64,000 nt of DNA. Source: Gemmatimonadota bacterium. GTDB taxonomy: Bacteria > Gemmatimonadota > Gemmatimonadetes > Gemmatimonadales > Gemmatimonadaceae. Where the stretch lies: NCBI GenBank assembly GCA_016712265.1, contig JADJRJ010000027.1, positions 310,001-374,000 of the forward strand, written 5' to 3'. Made by a program: the position numbers and the translations under genes. Positions within the stretch are counted from its first letter, which is position 1. Every line of letters begins with the position of its first letter. A model generated the notes under the pieces. It made no database searches, was not told where the DNA came from, and was given only the letters and a program-made list of their open reading frames with translations. Positions 36,582-47,800 of this stretch are shown piece after piece.

Positions 36582-38611
36582 GGGCTGCCCCCATCGACCG
36601 GTGAAGGCGCTGGGGGCGTGGGATCGGCCGGCTCCGGCAGGGGATCAAGCGGTTCCGGCATGGAAACCAGCCGCGTGATCCGGTAGCTCCACGCCACCCC
36701 AAGCAGGAACGCCCCGGTCAGCAGGTACGACGCCACCCGCCACCCGATCGCCAGGCTCGTCGCCTGGGTCAATGAGGTGAGAGCGGCAAACAAGGAGAGT
36801 CCCAGCCCAACCTGGCGCAGCATCGGCAGCGCACGTGCCCGACCAATGAAAATCGATCCCACACCGCTCACGGCATACCATGCCACCAGCAGGAACCCAC
36901 TCACGTCCGGCGAGACGGCACGCGCGAGTTCCTGGCGCACCCAGAAAAACGCGACGACCCAACCGGCGACGCGGATCACGCTGCGGGGCAGGTCCTGCGC
37001 GAACACACTCCCCGGTCGCACCGAACGCGCGGTGTGCCACGACAGCAACACCCAAGCGGCACTCAGTGCCGCCGCCGCCACCGAGGCCTGCGTAAGGAAG
37101 GGGGTGTACGCGTACCGCTCACGCCCCTGCAGCATCTGGAACGCCTCCGCGGTGGCCGCCGCCATCCATAGGGCGCCGGCCAGGCCGATGCCTGGCTCTC
37201 GCAGGCGCTGCGTCATGAGCGCACTGGCCACGCCGAAGACCGCGATCCCGAAGCACAGCACCAGCTGTTGACCGTCGGCCGCCAAGGGAATGGCCAGCCC
37301 CAGTTGGATCGTCGACGTGAACGCCCACGTCCCGCGCTCACCACCGAGGTCCTTCCAGGCGGCCCACGCCGACAGCCCGGCGAACGCCACGGCGACCAGG
37401 GCGCCCATCCAGCTCGTCACGTCCCCCAGGGTGCCTAACGCGAGTGCCGTCGCCCCAAGCGGCAGCACCAGGGCGCCGAGGACGGCCCCACGCACCCCAC
37501 GGCGATCACGATCGCCGGCGGCCATCGCCGCGAGCGCCAGCCCCACGGCAAAGACCAGTTGCGGGTCGTCGTTCGCCGGACTGTCTGCCACCGCGACGAG
37601 CACCACCAGCGCGGTGAGCAGCGCCGGCCACACCACGGCAGCCCGCTTCCTCCCATCGAGCAGCACGATCGACAGGGCGCCCAGTCCCAGCGAGAACGCC
37701 CCCGGCGCGTTCACCACCGCCCAGCGCATGCTCCCATCCACCATCGTCTCCGACACGGCGGCGTACCACACGATCGCGGCCGACGCCACCCACGGCGCCT
37801 TCGTCCATGAGCGCTGCCCCAACGACGCGATGCCGGCCATCAGCACGATGAAGCCGTACGTCAGGAGCATCACGGCGTTCCCGCCACCCGACGACGTCAC
37901 AAACGGGGCGAGCAGCGCACCCCCAAACCCGACGTTGAACAGCGCCTGGTCGTCCTCGTGCCACGCCAATCCCGCCAGCGCCGTGGAGGCCAGCGCCGCC
38001 AGGCCAAGCACCCAACCGGTCCCGATCAGCTGAAGACGTGGTCCCGCCCCCCAGGCCACCACGTGCACCACCGCCAGGGACAGCGCGAGCAAGGCATTGC
38101 CGTACCGCGGGCTGTCGCCGCGCCGCACCCGCCACCCGATCCCGGCGAGCACCGCCGCGGCGACGAGGCCAAGCACCACGCGGACGGTCGGCCCGATGTA
38201 CCCGTTGCGCACCGCCCATCCGAGCAACGCGCCGACCCCCATGAGGATCGTGAGCGTCGCCAACCCGATCGTCCCGTACCGACCCACCAGTTCCTCCAAC
38301 CCCCGACGCTCTGCCCGGGGCTGCGGTGGGCGAGCCACTGTCGGCATCGGTGCCGCCGTCGCCGGTTGCGGGGTCCCCGCTGGAGGCACGGTGCCGAGCC
38401 TCCCCATCACCTCTTCCCAGGTCTTGGCCGGTCCCTGTGCCTGACCCGAAGGCGGGACATGAGGCTCCGACGCCGCCGACATCGCCGGCACCGGGCTCGG
38501 TGCGTCCCCCCGCATCGAACGGAGCGACGACTTCAGCTCGGCAAGCTCCGCCTCCAGGCGCTGGGCAGTCGCCTCGAGCGCCTCGAGCCTTGGATCGGGG
38601 GTGTCAGCCAT
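36578..38611 (-). CDS. DUF2339 multi-pass membrane protein
   Basis: A 677-residue membrane protein with a short N-terminal coiled coil (EALEATAQRLEAELAELKSS), a Pro/Ala-rich linker, and then about twenty hydrophobic segments beginning with ELVGRYGTIGLATLTILMG. The conserved RNGYIGPTVRVVLG block of DUF2339 follows. The family is widespread in Gram-negatives with unknown function, perhaps an envelope scaffold or transporter. It stands alone, convergent with the NAD-salvage operon. Confidence 0.85.
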   Translation of the reverse strand: MADTPDPRLEALEATAQRLEAELAELKSSLRSMRGDAPSPVPAMSAASEPHVPPSGQAQGPAKTWEEVMGRLGTVPPAGTPQPATAAPMPTVARPPQPRAERRGLEELVGRYGTIGLATLTILMGVGALLGWAVRNGYIGPTVRVVLGLVAAAVLAGIGWRVRRGDSPRYGNALLALSLAVVHVVAWGAGPRLQLIGTGWVLGLAALASTALAGLAWHEDDQALFNVGFGGALLAPFVTSSGGGNAVMLLTYGFIVLMAGIASLGQRSWTKAPWVASAAIVWYAAVSETMVDGSMRWAVVNAPGAFSLGLGALSIVLLDGRKRAAVVWPALLTALVVLVAVADSPANDDPQLVFAVGLALAAMAAGDRDRRGVRGAVLGALVLPLGATALALGTLGDVTSWMGALVAVAFAGLSAWAAWKDLGGERGTWAFTSTIQLGLAIPLAADGQQLVLCFGIAVFGVASALMTQRLREPGIGLAGALWMAAATAEAFQMLQGRERYAYTPFLTQASVAAAALSAAWVLLSWHTARSVRPGSVFAQDLPRSVIRVAGWVVAFFWVRQELARAVSPDVSGFLLVAWYAVSGVGSIFIGRARALPMLRQVGLGLSLFAALTSLTQATSLAIGWRVASYLLTGAFLLGVAWSYRITRLVSMPEPLDPLPEPADPTPPAPSPVDGGSP

Positions 38612-38731
38612 GACGGCGGGTTGGGGGTCGTGTCAAAGTGACAGGTTCCGCGCAAGAAATGGAATCCCGCATCCCGATGATTCTGGTCCCCGATCGACTA
38701 CTTTTCGGACAGTCTCCTACAAGGACATTTC

Positions 38732-39073
38732 GTGGCCAAGTCCAAGGTGCCGGCGCCGACCTCGTTTGAGTTCGAGGAAAACGGCATCACCTACACCTGC
38801 ACGCGCGAAGGCCCGGACAAGTTCATGGCCGACGCGTGGTGGTGGTTCAGCGTTTCGTCGGCGGCAGACCGGCAGCGCTACGCACCGTTCCGCGCCGAGC
38901 CCGGGGACACCCCGGCCAGCGTTCGGCCGCGCATTGTGGCCTGGTACGCCGCCCTCCTGGAGAAGCGCGCCACTCCGACCACGCACTCGTGGGGCCAGGG
39001 CCGCCCGCCGGCGAACGCCGCCGCCAAGACCGAGAAGCCGGCGGAGCCGGAGGTCGAAGAGGTCGAGGAGTAG
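38732..39073 (+). CDS. small conserved hypothetical protein
   Basis: A 113-residue protein starting at GTG, with AAGGA six bases before. The N-terminal 75 residues look folded (FEFEENGITYTCTREGPDKF, then WWWFSVSSAADRQRYAPF). The tail is a Lys/Ala/Glu-rich acidic extension ending in EVEEVEE. No family can be named. A short inverted repeat TGTCA AAG TGACA lies upstream at about 38632-38644. Coding bias matches the neighbours. Confidence 0.65.
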   Translation: MAKSKVPAPTSFEFEENGITYTCTREGPDKFMADAWWWFSVSSAADRQRYAPFRAEPGDTPASVRPRIVAWYAALLEKRATPTTHSWGQGRPPANAAAKTEKPAEPEVEEVEE

Positions 39074-39112
39074 CGCGCACCGGGTCGTCCGCCACGAACG
39101 GGCGACCCACCC

Positions 39113-39856
39113 TCAGCCGGCCAGCTCGCCGCGCAGCTCCAGGCGCGCGCGATCGATCACGGCGCGTGTTTGCTCTTTCAGGGACGGCACGTCGTCGAGC
39201 GTCAAGCCGGTCACGTCGATCGGCTCCAGCACGCGGACCATCGCGCGGGATCGCTGGAACCGAAAGGTCCCCTTCGCCATCGCGTCGCGCGTCCCGGCCA
39301 CGGCCATGGGCAGGATCGGCGTCCCCGTCTCCACCGCGAGCCGGAACGCCCCGTCCTTGAAGGGGAGCATCTCCCCGGAACGTGAGCGGGTTCCTTCCGG
39401 GAAGATCATCACACTCACCCGTTTACCCAGCCGATCGCGCGCGGCCGCCATCGCCTCCACGATGCTGGTACGCTCGCCGCGCCGCACCGCGATGTCGCCG
39501 GCCATGCGCATCATCCAGCCAAAACATGGGATGCGGAACATCGTTTCCTTGGACAACCACTTCATCTCCCACGGCAGGTGCGAGATGAGGAAGATGTCGG
39601 CGTACGACTCGTGGTTGGACACGGCGATGTAGGGACGTCGCGGGTCACGAATGAAGGTTCCCGAGGTGTCAAAATGCCACAGCGGGTTCAACTTCACGGA
39701 CGCAACGCCAATCAGGCGAAAGAGCCGACCGGCGACATATCGGCCACGATCAAACGGCGCGGTCACGAAGAAGGTGATGCACATCAACGGCGTCCCCAGC
39801 AGCACGAGCGTCACCGTCTCGATCCACGCCCAGGCATTGAGTACGGAAGCCATCAT
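39113..39856 (-). CDS. 1-acyl-glycerol-3-phosphate acyltransferase family (PlsC)
   Basis: A 247-residue membrane-attached acyltransferase. One hydrophobic segment covers about residues 8-28. The catalytic motif is SNHESYADI (NHxxxxD), and the substrate motif FPEGTRSRSG lies about 80 residues later. It should acylate lysophosphatidic acid or a similar acceptor. The ATG at 39856 overlaps the stop of the upstream gene (ATGA), so it ends the GMC oxidoreductase operon. The functional link between a lipid acyltransferase and a periplasmic sugar oxidoreductase is not obvious. Confidence 0.9.
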   Translation of the reverse strand: MMASVLNAWAWIETVTLVLLGTPLMCITFFVTAPFDRGRYVAGRLFRLIGVASVKLNPLWHFDTSGTFIRDPRRPYIAVSNHESYADIFLISHLPWEMKWLSKETMFRIPCFGWMMRMAGDIAVRRGERTSIVEAMAAARDRLGKRVSVMIFPEGTRSRSGEMLPFKDGAFRLAVETGTPILPMAVAGTRDAMAKGTFRFQRSRAMVRVLEPIDVTGLTLDDVPSLKEQTRAVIDRARLELRGELAG

Positions 39857-40452
39857 GCGTGCGGAGCCCAGATCCGGTCGCCCGGCGTGTAGGGGACGCA
39901 CGGGTCGAAGCGTCCGGGTGATTCCACGTACCGGAGCGCCTGCGTCATCCCGATTTCCGAGGTGAAGTACCCGGTGAGCGCCAGCTCCTTCACCATGCGG
40001 AACCAATGCGTCGGCGCGTCCGTCGCCTTGTCCTTCATCCACGCATGCTGCTCGGCATCGAGCGCCTCCAAGACCTTCGTTCGGAGTGATGGCTCCGCCG
40101 CCACGAAGGTCGTGCCACCGGCCGCGCGCACGGCCGCGTCCAGTGTTCCCAATCCCGTCCGAAAAATGGCCGCGTCTTCCAGCTTGTAGGTGTCACTGAC
40201 CATCAGGGCCATGAACGCACCCGTCCGCGCCGCCTTGGCGCCCGGCGTGTCCGTGGCCGGGAGGATGGTCTCGGCGACTTCATCCAGGAGCGCGACATCA
40301 TCCGCGCTGAACGCGCCGACCGCGCCGGCGGCAGGTCGCTCCTTGCCGCAGGCGGCAAGGAGCCCGCTGCTGCCCACCATGGCCGCGCCACCCAGCAGGG
40401 CCGCTACGCGCCGGATCGCCTCCCGGCGCTCCATCACCACGTCCTTACTCAT
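39853..40452 (-). CDS. gluconate 2-dehydrogenase subunit 3-like protein
   Basis: A 199-residue small-subunit partner of GMC-type dehydrogenases. The N-terminus has a twin-arginine stretch (ERREAIRRVAALLGGAAM) and a lipobox (GLLAAC), so it is exported, probably folded, and may be lipid-anchored. The mature part has the subunit-3 pattern LLDEVAETILPATDTPGAKA. A strong GGAGGGAACT precedes the ATG at 40452. It overlaps the upstream GMC gene by four bases and the downstream PlsC gene by four bases. Confidence 0.88.
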   Translation of the reverse strand: MSKDVVMERREAIRRVAALLGGAAMVGSSGLLAACGKERPAAGAVGAFSADDVALLDEVAETILPATDTPGAKAARTGAFMALMVSDTYKLEDAAIFRTGLGTLDAAVRAAGGTTFVAAEPSLRTKVLEALDAEQHAWMKDKATDAPTHWFRMVKELALTGYFTSEIGMTQALRYVESPGRFDPCVPYTPGDRIWAPHA

Positions 40453-42128
40453 AGTTCCCTCCGATTGAGCGACTCCACCGCATGTTCCGCGGCCCGCGCG
40501 GTCAGGGCCATGTAGGTCAGGGATGGGTTCTGGCACGCTGCCGAGGTCATGCACGAGCCATCGGTGACGAAAACGTTCGGGGCATCCCACACCTGGTTCC
40601 TGGCGTTGAGCACCGAGGTCTTCGGGTCACGCCCCATGCGCGCGGTGCCCATCTCGTGGATCCCCATCGCCGGCCAGTAACCGTTGTCAAAGGTCTCGAC
40701 CTCGCGCACACCGGCCGCCGTGAGCATCTCGGCCATATCGTTCATCATGTCCACGCGCATCAGGCGCTCGTTTTCCCCGGTGGCGCAGTCGATCGACAGC
40801 ACAGGCATTCCCCAAGCATCCACCTTGTTGGGGTCCAGGGCGATCCGGTTCGCGTGGTTCGGCAGCATCTCGCCAAAGCCGGTCGCACCAATCGACCACT
40901 CGCCCGGCTGCGTCATCGCCGTCTTGAACGAGGCGCCGATCCCGAGCTCGGCGACCGCGCGTTCCCAGCCGCGCCGGTTCGCGCTGCCCTGGTAGCCAAA
41001 CCCGCGCAGATAGCCGCGCCGGTCCCCAAACAGGTTGCGATACCGCGGGATGTAGAAGCCCGTGGGGCGCCGGCCGTACACGTACGAATCCTCCATCCCC
41101 TCGATCACGCCGCGCGCACCACACCGGAAGTGATGGTCCATGAGGTTGTGCCCCAACTCTCCGCTGCTGCTCCCCAGCCCGCCCGGCCACACGTCCGTCG
41201 CCGACCGCATGAGGAGCCAGGTGGAATTGAGTGTGGAGGCACACAGGAACACCAGCCGCGCGGTGTAGTCGGTGGTGGCCTTCGTCGCGGCATCGATCAC
41301 GCGCACGCCCGTCGCACGCTTTCGGTCCTTGTCGTAGAGCACTTCACTCACGATCGCGTGGACCTTGAGGGTCAAGCGACCCGTGGCCACCGCGGCCGGC
41401 AGGGTGGACGACTGTGTGCTGAAGTACGCGCCGTGCGGACAACCGAGCCAGCAGGCATTGCGGTACTGGCACGCGGTGCGACCGGGCAGCGCTTGCGTCA
41501 GGTTCGCGGTGCGGCCCGGGATGATCCGACGTCGGCCACCAAACCCCTTCGCAATGCGCTCCGCCACCTTCTCCTCGGCGCAGTTGAGGGGCATCGCCGG
41601 CTGGAACTCGCCGTCGGGGAGCTGGGCGAGCCCCTCACGAGATCCGGCGATCCCGGCGAACCGTTCCACATGGTCATACCATGGCGCGAGCTCGGCGTAC
41701 CGAATCGGCCAGTCGATCGCGATTCCATCGCGCTGGTTGGCCGTGAAGTCAAAGTCGCTCAGCCGGTAGCTCTGGCGACCCCAGAGCAGGGAGCGGCCCC
41801 CGACCTGGTAGCCGCGATACCAGTCGAATCGCTTGACCTCGGTGTACGGATTCTCCGTCTCATTGGCCCACCAGTCGAGGTTCTTCTCGTTGAGTGGGTA
41901 ATCCCGCTTGAGGACCGGGTAGTCCTGCTCCATCTGCTGGGTGCGGCCCCCGCGGTGCGGGTACTCCCACGTCCCTTTCGTGGCGTTGGGATAGTCCTTG
42001 ACGTGCTCGACATTCTTGCCGCGCTCGAGTAGCAGGACCCGCAGCCCCCGCTCGGTCAGCTCCTTGGCGGCCCATCCACCAGATATTCCGGACCCAACGA
42101 CGATGGCATCAAATTCGGTGGACTGCAC
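40449..42128 (-). CDS. GMC-family oxidoreductase (large subunit)
   Basis: A 559-residue FAD enzyme of the glucose-methanol-choline family. The dinucleotide fold is DAIVVGSGISGGWAAKEL at residues 8-25, with LLLERG after it. ACWLGCPHGAY lies in the middle, and the C-terminal block has IHEMGTARMG (catalytic-histidine region). Such enzymes oxidise sugars or sugar acids with subunit 3, which follows by an ATGA overlap and supplies the Tat signal for the pair. No cytochrome subunit gene is present in this operon. Confidence 0.9.
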   Translation of the reverse strand: MQSTEFDAIVVGSGISGGWAAKELTERGLRVLLLERGKNVEHVKDYPNATKGTWEYPHRGGRTQQMEQDYPVLKRDYPLNEKNLDWWANETENPYTEVKRFDWYRGYQVGGRSLLWGRQSYRLSDFDFTANQRDGIAIDWPIRYAELAPWYDHVERFAGIAGSREGLAQLPDGEFQPAMPLNCAEEKVAERIAKGFGGRRRIIPGRTANLTQALPGRTACQYRNACWLGCPHGAYFSTQSSTLPAAVATGRLTLKVHAIVSEVLYDKDRKRATGVRVIDAATKATTDYTARLVFLCASTLNSTWLLMRSATDVWPGGLGSSSGELGHNLMDHHFRCGARGVIEGMEDSYVYGRRPTGFYIPRYRNLFGDRRGYLRGFGYQGSANRRGWERAVAELGIGASFKTAMTQPGEWSIGATGFGEMLPNHANRIALDPNKVDAWGMPVLSIDCATGENERLMRVDMMNDMAEMLTAAGVREVETFDNGYWPAMGIHEMGTARMGRDPKTSVLNARNQVWDAPNVFVTDGSCMTSAACQNPSLTYMALTARAAEHAVESLNRREL

Positions 42129-42239
42129 AGTGCCTCCTGAGCTGTCGGAACGCCTAAGGAAGGCCCAAAGCAGCGAGCGGGCAAGGGGGCCACTCTGGCC
42201 CTCTTGCCCGCCCCGTGGTGCTGCGCCGACTGGCGCGAC

Positions 42240-43721
<1,482 letters not shown>

Positions 43722-43784
43722 GATGGTCTCGTTGGTTGGTGTGTCGTGACTGCCACTCGATTCATGTCGGTGCCTATGGAGAGG

Positions 43785-44738
43785 TCACCGATCTTGCGTC
43801 TTTGTGCTGGTTCTGGTTCCCTGCGCGACAAACAGTCCCGGCCCCTTCGCCTCGGGATCCGGCGCGAGGCGCCGATGACGCACCCCTTCCAGTCCAGCCG
43901 CGCTCATCCACTCACGGAGCTGGCGCTCCTCGAATCCGGACCAGGCATGCCCCATGGACCGGCGCAATTCCTCCCGATCGTGGGGAACCATGTCCATGAC
44001 GACCAGTCGGCCCCCCGGTTTTAGGGTCCGCGCCGCCTCGGCAAGGACCACCCCCGGCTCCGGGAGGTAGTGCAGCACCAGGGAGAGGATGGCGAGGTCG
44101 AGCTCCCCATCGCGGACCGGCAGGCGCTCGAGGTCCGAAAGTCGCCACTGAACGTTTGGGCGTTCTCCGACCCGTTCCCTGGCTGCGGCAAGCATCTCCT
44201 GCGAGCCGTCCACCGCCACCACGCGCCGAACCTGATCCGCGAGGAGGGCCGTGAGCTTGCCGTCCCCGCAACCAAAGTCGCCGACGTCAGCGTCTGGATT
44301 GACGAGGGCGGCCAGCAGGTTGAGGTCCGTCCCCCGACCGAACAATTCGCCCCGATGGTCCTGCCAGCGGCCGGCCTCGGAGGAGAAGAACTCCTTCGAC
44401 CGCTGACGCCGTTCCGCGACTACAGCCGCCACCCGACCGAGGTCGGTGGCGGCCCCAGCCGAGGTGTCCATGTCACGTCGGACCACTTCCCAGAGCTGCT
44501 CGGGCCACGCTCCCGCGTCGCTCACCTTTCGATAGAAGCGGGACGTGCCGTCCGCCCGGCTCGTCACCCAGCCGTCGTCGCCGAGGAGCTTCAGGTGGCG
44601 CGAGACCGTTGACTGCGGAAGTTGCAGCGCTGCAACGAGTTCACTCACCGATAGCTCATGCCCGTCCAACGCCAGCAGCAGCCGCGCCCGGGTGGGATCG
44701 GCCAGTGTAGACAGGTGGGAGAAGGCGGCGGTCGTCAT
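43785..44738 (-). CDS. ArsR-type regulator fused to SAM-dependent methyltransferase (SahR-like)
   Basis: A 317-residue two-domain protein. Residues 1-75 form an ArsR winged helix (LADPTRARLLLAL, VSELVAALQLPQSTVSRHLKLL); residues 130-290 form a class I methyltransferase fold with the SAM site DFGCGDGKL at 154-162. ArsR proteins with a SAM/SAH-binding domain upstream of ahcY are known as SahR regulators, which derepress the methyl cycle when SAH rises; this gene fits that role by order and domains. The palindrome over its start codon suggests autorepression together with ahcY. Confidence 0.85.
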   Translation of the reverse strand: MTTAAFSHLSTLADPTRARLLLALDGHELSVSELVAALQLPQSTVSRHLKLLGDDGWVTSRADGTSRFYRKVSDAGAWPEQLWEVVRRDMDTSAGAATDLGRVAAVVAERRQRSKEFFSSEAGRWQDHRGELFGRGTDLNLLAALVNPDADVGDFGCGDGKLTALLADQVRRVVAVDGSQEMLAAARERVGERPNVQWRLSDLERLPVRDGELDLAILSLVLHYLPEPGVVLAEAARTLKPGGRLVVMDMVPHDREELRRSMGHAWSGFEERQLREWMSAAGLEGVRHRRLAPDPEAKGPGLFVAQGTRTSTKTQDR

Positions 44739-44761
44739 TCCATCCGTGTATGCGGATGGAA
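44738..44761 (-). promoter_or_regulatory. palindromic operator at the regulator start codon
   Basis: A perfect inverted repeat: TTCCATCCG at 44738-44746 and CGGATGGAA at 44753-44761, with a 6-base spacer. Its inner edge touches the ATG of the ArsR-methyltransferase gene (complement of 44736-44738). Size and placement are like the operator found at the other ArsR gene of this window, but the arm sequence is different. Binding by the adjacent regulator is inference. Confidence 0.75.
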
Positions 44762-44870
44762 GCGTATTGTGTGCGTGTTCTCAAGTCAAGGCGCGGGACC
44801 AGGGGAACGGGCGCGCGATATCACCCTGTTACAGCGGCGCTGTGCGCGGGGGCGGGGAGCGGTCGACGGC

Positions 44871-47800
44871 CTACAGCGACTGGTATCGTCCCGGTGTCGG
44901 GCGTCCCAGCAGCTCCATGTCGAGTGCGTGCCGGACCCCTTGCAGCAGGTCTTCTCGCGAGAAGGGCTTAGTGAGTGTCGGCCCGAGCTCGGCCAACTGG
45001 GCTTCCACCTCGGGCTCGTGGCCGATGTAGCCGGACATGAAGACGATCGGCATCTCGTGGCCACCTTTTCGGATGGCCCGAGCCAGCGCCAGCCCATCCA
45101 TGTTCGGCATGACGACGTCGGTGAGGACCAGGTGAACGCGCGCCCCGGCAGCGGCGAGGCGCGCGAGTGCCTCGACGCCGTCGGTTGCCTCGATCACGCG
45201 GTAGCCGTGGTGTTGGAGCCCGCGCCGTGCGACCTCGCGAACGGAGGCCTCGTCCTCGACGAGGAGGATGGTCTCGTCACCGTCCACGACCTGGGGTCCG
45301 TCGCTGGTCGATGCCGGACGCTCTGCCGTGGCCGGCAGCCAGACATGCAACCGACTCCCCTCACCCAGGGTCGACGCGGCGGCGATCGCGCCGCCGTGTT
45401 GCGTGATGATGCCATGGCACACGGCGAGCCCCAGGCCAGTTCCCTTGTCGACCTCTTTCGTCGTGAAGAAGGGCTCGAAGAGGCGCGACAACACGGCCTC
45501 CGGCATCCCGACGCCCTGGTCTGCCACGGTCAAGTGGAGATAGGGCCCGGGCGGCACCTCGGAACTTCCGACGGCGCGAGGTTGCGTGACCTCCTCGGCC
45601 TTGAGCTGCAGGGTGATCACGCCACCGTCCGGCATGGCGTCGCGGGCATTCATGACGAGGTTGAGGATCACCTGCTCGACCTGTGAGAGGTCGGCGCGCA
45701 CGCACGGAAGTCCTGGGGCAATCTCCAGCACAAGGGAACACGACTCCCCAACCAGCTGCTGCATGCTGCGTTCCATGCGTTCCACCAGCGGCCCGAGGTC
45801 GACCACCGCGCGCGAGGTGGCCTGGCGCCGGGCAAAGGCGAGGAGCTGGCGCGTGATGCCAGCCACTCGTTCGCCGGCGCGCCGGATCTCGGCGAGGTCT
45901 CCGAGCAACGCCGGATGGCCCCGGGCCGCGTGTTCGGCTAACTCGGTGAAGCCGAGGACACCCGTCATGCTGTTGTTGATTTCGTGCGCGACGCCGCCGG
46001 CCAGGCGGCCGAGGCTTTCGAGCTTTTGGGCTTCGACCAACTGCTTCTCCAGTCGCTTGCGTTCCGCCAGCTCCCCGGCAAGCTGGGCGGTGCGCGCTTC
46101 CACCCGGCGCTCCAGGGTGGCCCTGGCGTTCTCGAGGTCCGCGGTGCGCGCGCGCACTTCCTTCTCCAGCATCACCCCACGCTGCACCAGGCGACGCTGC
46201 CGGGCACGGGCGCCGGCCAGGGTGATCAGGACCCCCGTCATGACGACGGCGGGGAGGAACCATGGCCGTTCGTACCAGGTCGACGCCACGTGGATGGTCA
46301 GCGTGGCCATCCGGGGCGTCCAGCCCCCTTCTTCGTTGGCGGCCCGGACCTGCAGGTCGTAGCGACCGCCGCGGAGGGGGCCAAACGCCAGCGTGCGCCG
46401 CGTGCCCGCGTCGATCCATGCGGTGCTGATCCCTTCCATCCGGTATTGCACGCGCACCCGGCTGGGCTCAACGGCATCGGTGACCGCAAAGGTGAGTTCG
46501 ATGCGCTCGACGCCGGGATCCAGCGCCAGCGCGCGGTCCCACGCGACCGGCCGACCGTTTACCTGCAGGCGCTCGACGTGGACTTGCGGCGGGATCGTGT
46601 CCGCGTGCACGGCCGTCGGGTCGACGCGGACGGCGCCGAGGTAGGAGGGGAACCAGAGGTGCCCATTCGCGTCCCGATGAATGGCGCCCTGGAAGTCACC
46701 GTTGAACTCCGTGGTGGGGAGCCCATCGCGTCGGTCGAAACTTCGCACCTGCAGGGGTGCCCCGCGTCCATCGACGGCAGCCTCGAGTTCCTGAACCGAC
46801 ACGCGCGTCAGCCCAAAACTCGAACTCAGCCACAGGTGACCGGTGGTGTCTTCGGCGATCCCAAGGATCTCGCGATGCAGGCGCGCGTCCAGGTGACCCA
46901 ATCCAACCACGCGATCCTTGCGGAGTACGTACAGTCCCGAGTCTGAGGTACCGATCCAGACGTTCTCGCCCTGCGGATACAAGACCAGGACTTCCTCGTC
47001 GGTGAGCCCTTCGCGGGCGCCATACCTGGTCTGGCGCGCTCCTTCGATAACGGTGAGGCCAGGTCGTCCGATCAGGAGCCGACCGGACGCATCCTCCCGG
47101 ATGTCGCGCGGGTTCGTGTCGCCTGATCGGCCGAGTTCAGCGTCCACACGTCGCGCCGGCCCCCCATCCGAGCGGAACAGCCCGCTGTCGGTGGAGAACC
47201 ACATACTCCCCTTCGAATCGCGAAAGATCCCGACGATGTCACCGGCTGCGAGTTGGTAGCGCGCACTCAGGTCGGTGACCCCGGATCGGGAGACCTGGAG
47301 GACGCGCCGCAGTTCGCGCGTGACGTAGACTCCGTTTCCCGGCGCGGGCCAGGTCGCCGGTGAGACCTGACGTGGAGATGGCGGCAGCACCTCGTGGTGT
47401 TCGCCATCGCGAAACCGATAGACGGCCCCGGACGCGGTGGCCGTCCAGAGATCGCCCTCGGGCCCCGGGCGGATCGACCAGGCGGATCGCGTGGGGCGGA
47501 GGTCCCCATAGGTGGTGAACGCACTGCGCTGGTAGCGCTCGAGGCCGGCGCCCGTTCCCGCCCACATCCGCCCCCGGGTGTCGAGGTGGAAGGCCCAGAC
47601 CTGTTCGGTCGACCCGGGTTCTTCCTGGCGGAGCCGGCGTCCGTCCCAGGTCAACACGCCATGGTTTGCCGAGCCGATCCAGAGACGCCCGTCCGGGCTG
47701 GCGCCTAACGACCACACGGCACTGGGAATACCAGCGCGCGTCGCATCGATGCGGCGCGTGACCTTGGCCCCCTGGGCGGAGAGGCTGAGCTGCACCACGC

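Noticed and set aside
40482..42032. A 516-residue open frame antisense to the GMC oxidoreductase gene
   Set aside because: His/Arg/Gly-rich shadow without any motif; the opposite strand encodes a full FAD enzyme.
43722..43784. A possible SAM/SAH riboswitch before ahcY
   Set aside because: Only 63 bases, and none of the conserved riboswitch cores could be matched; protein-based control by the fusion regulator explains the layout.
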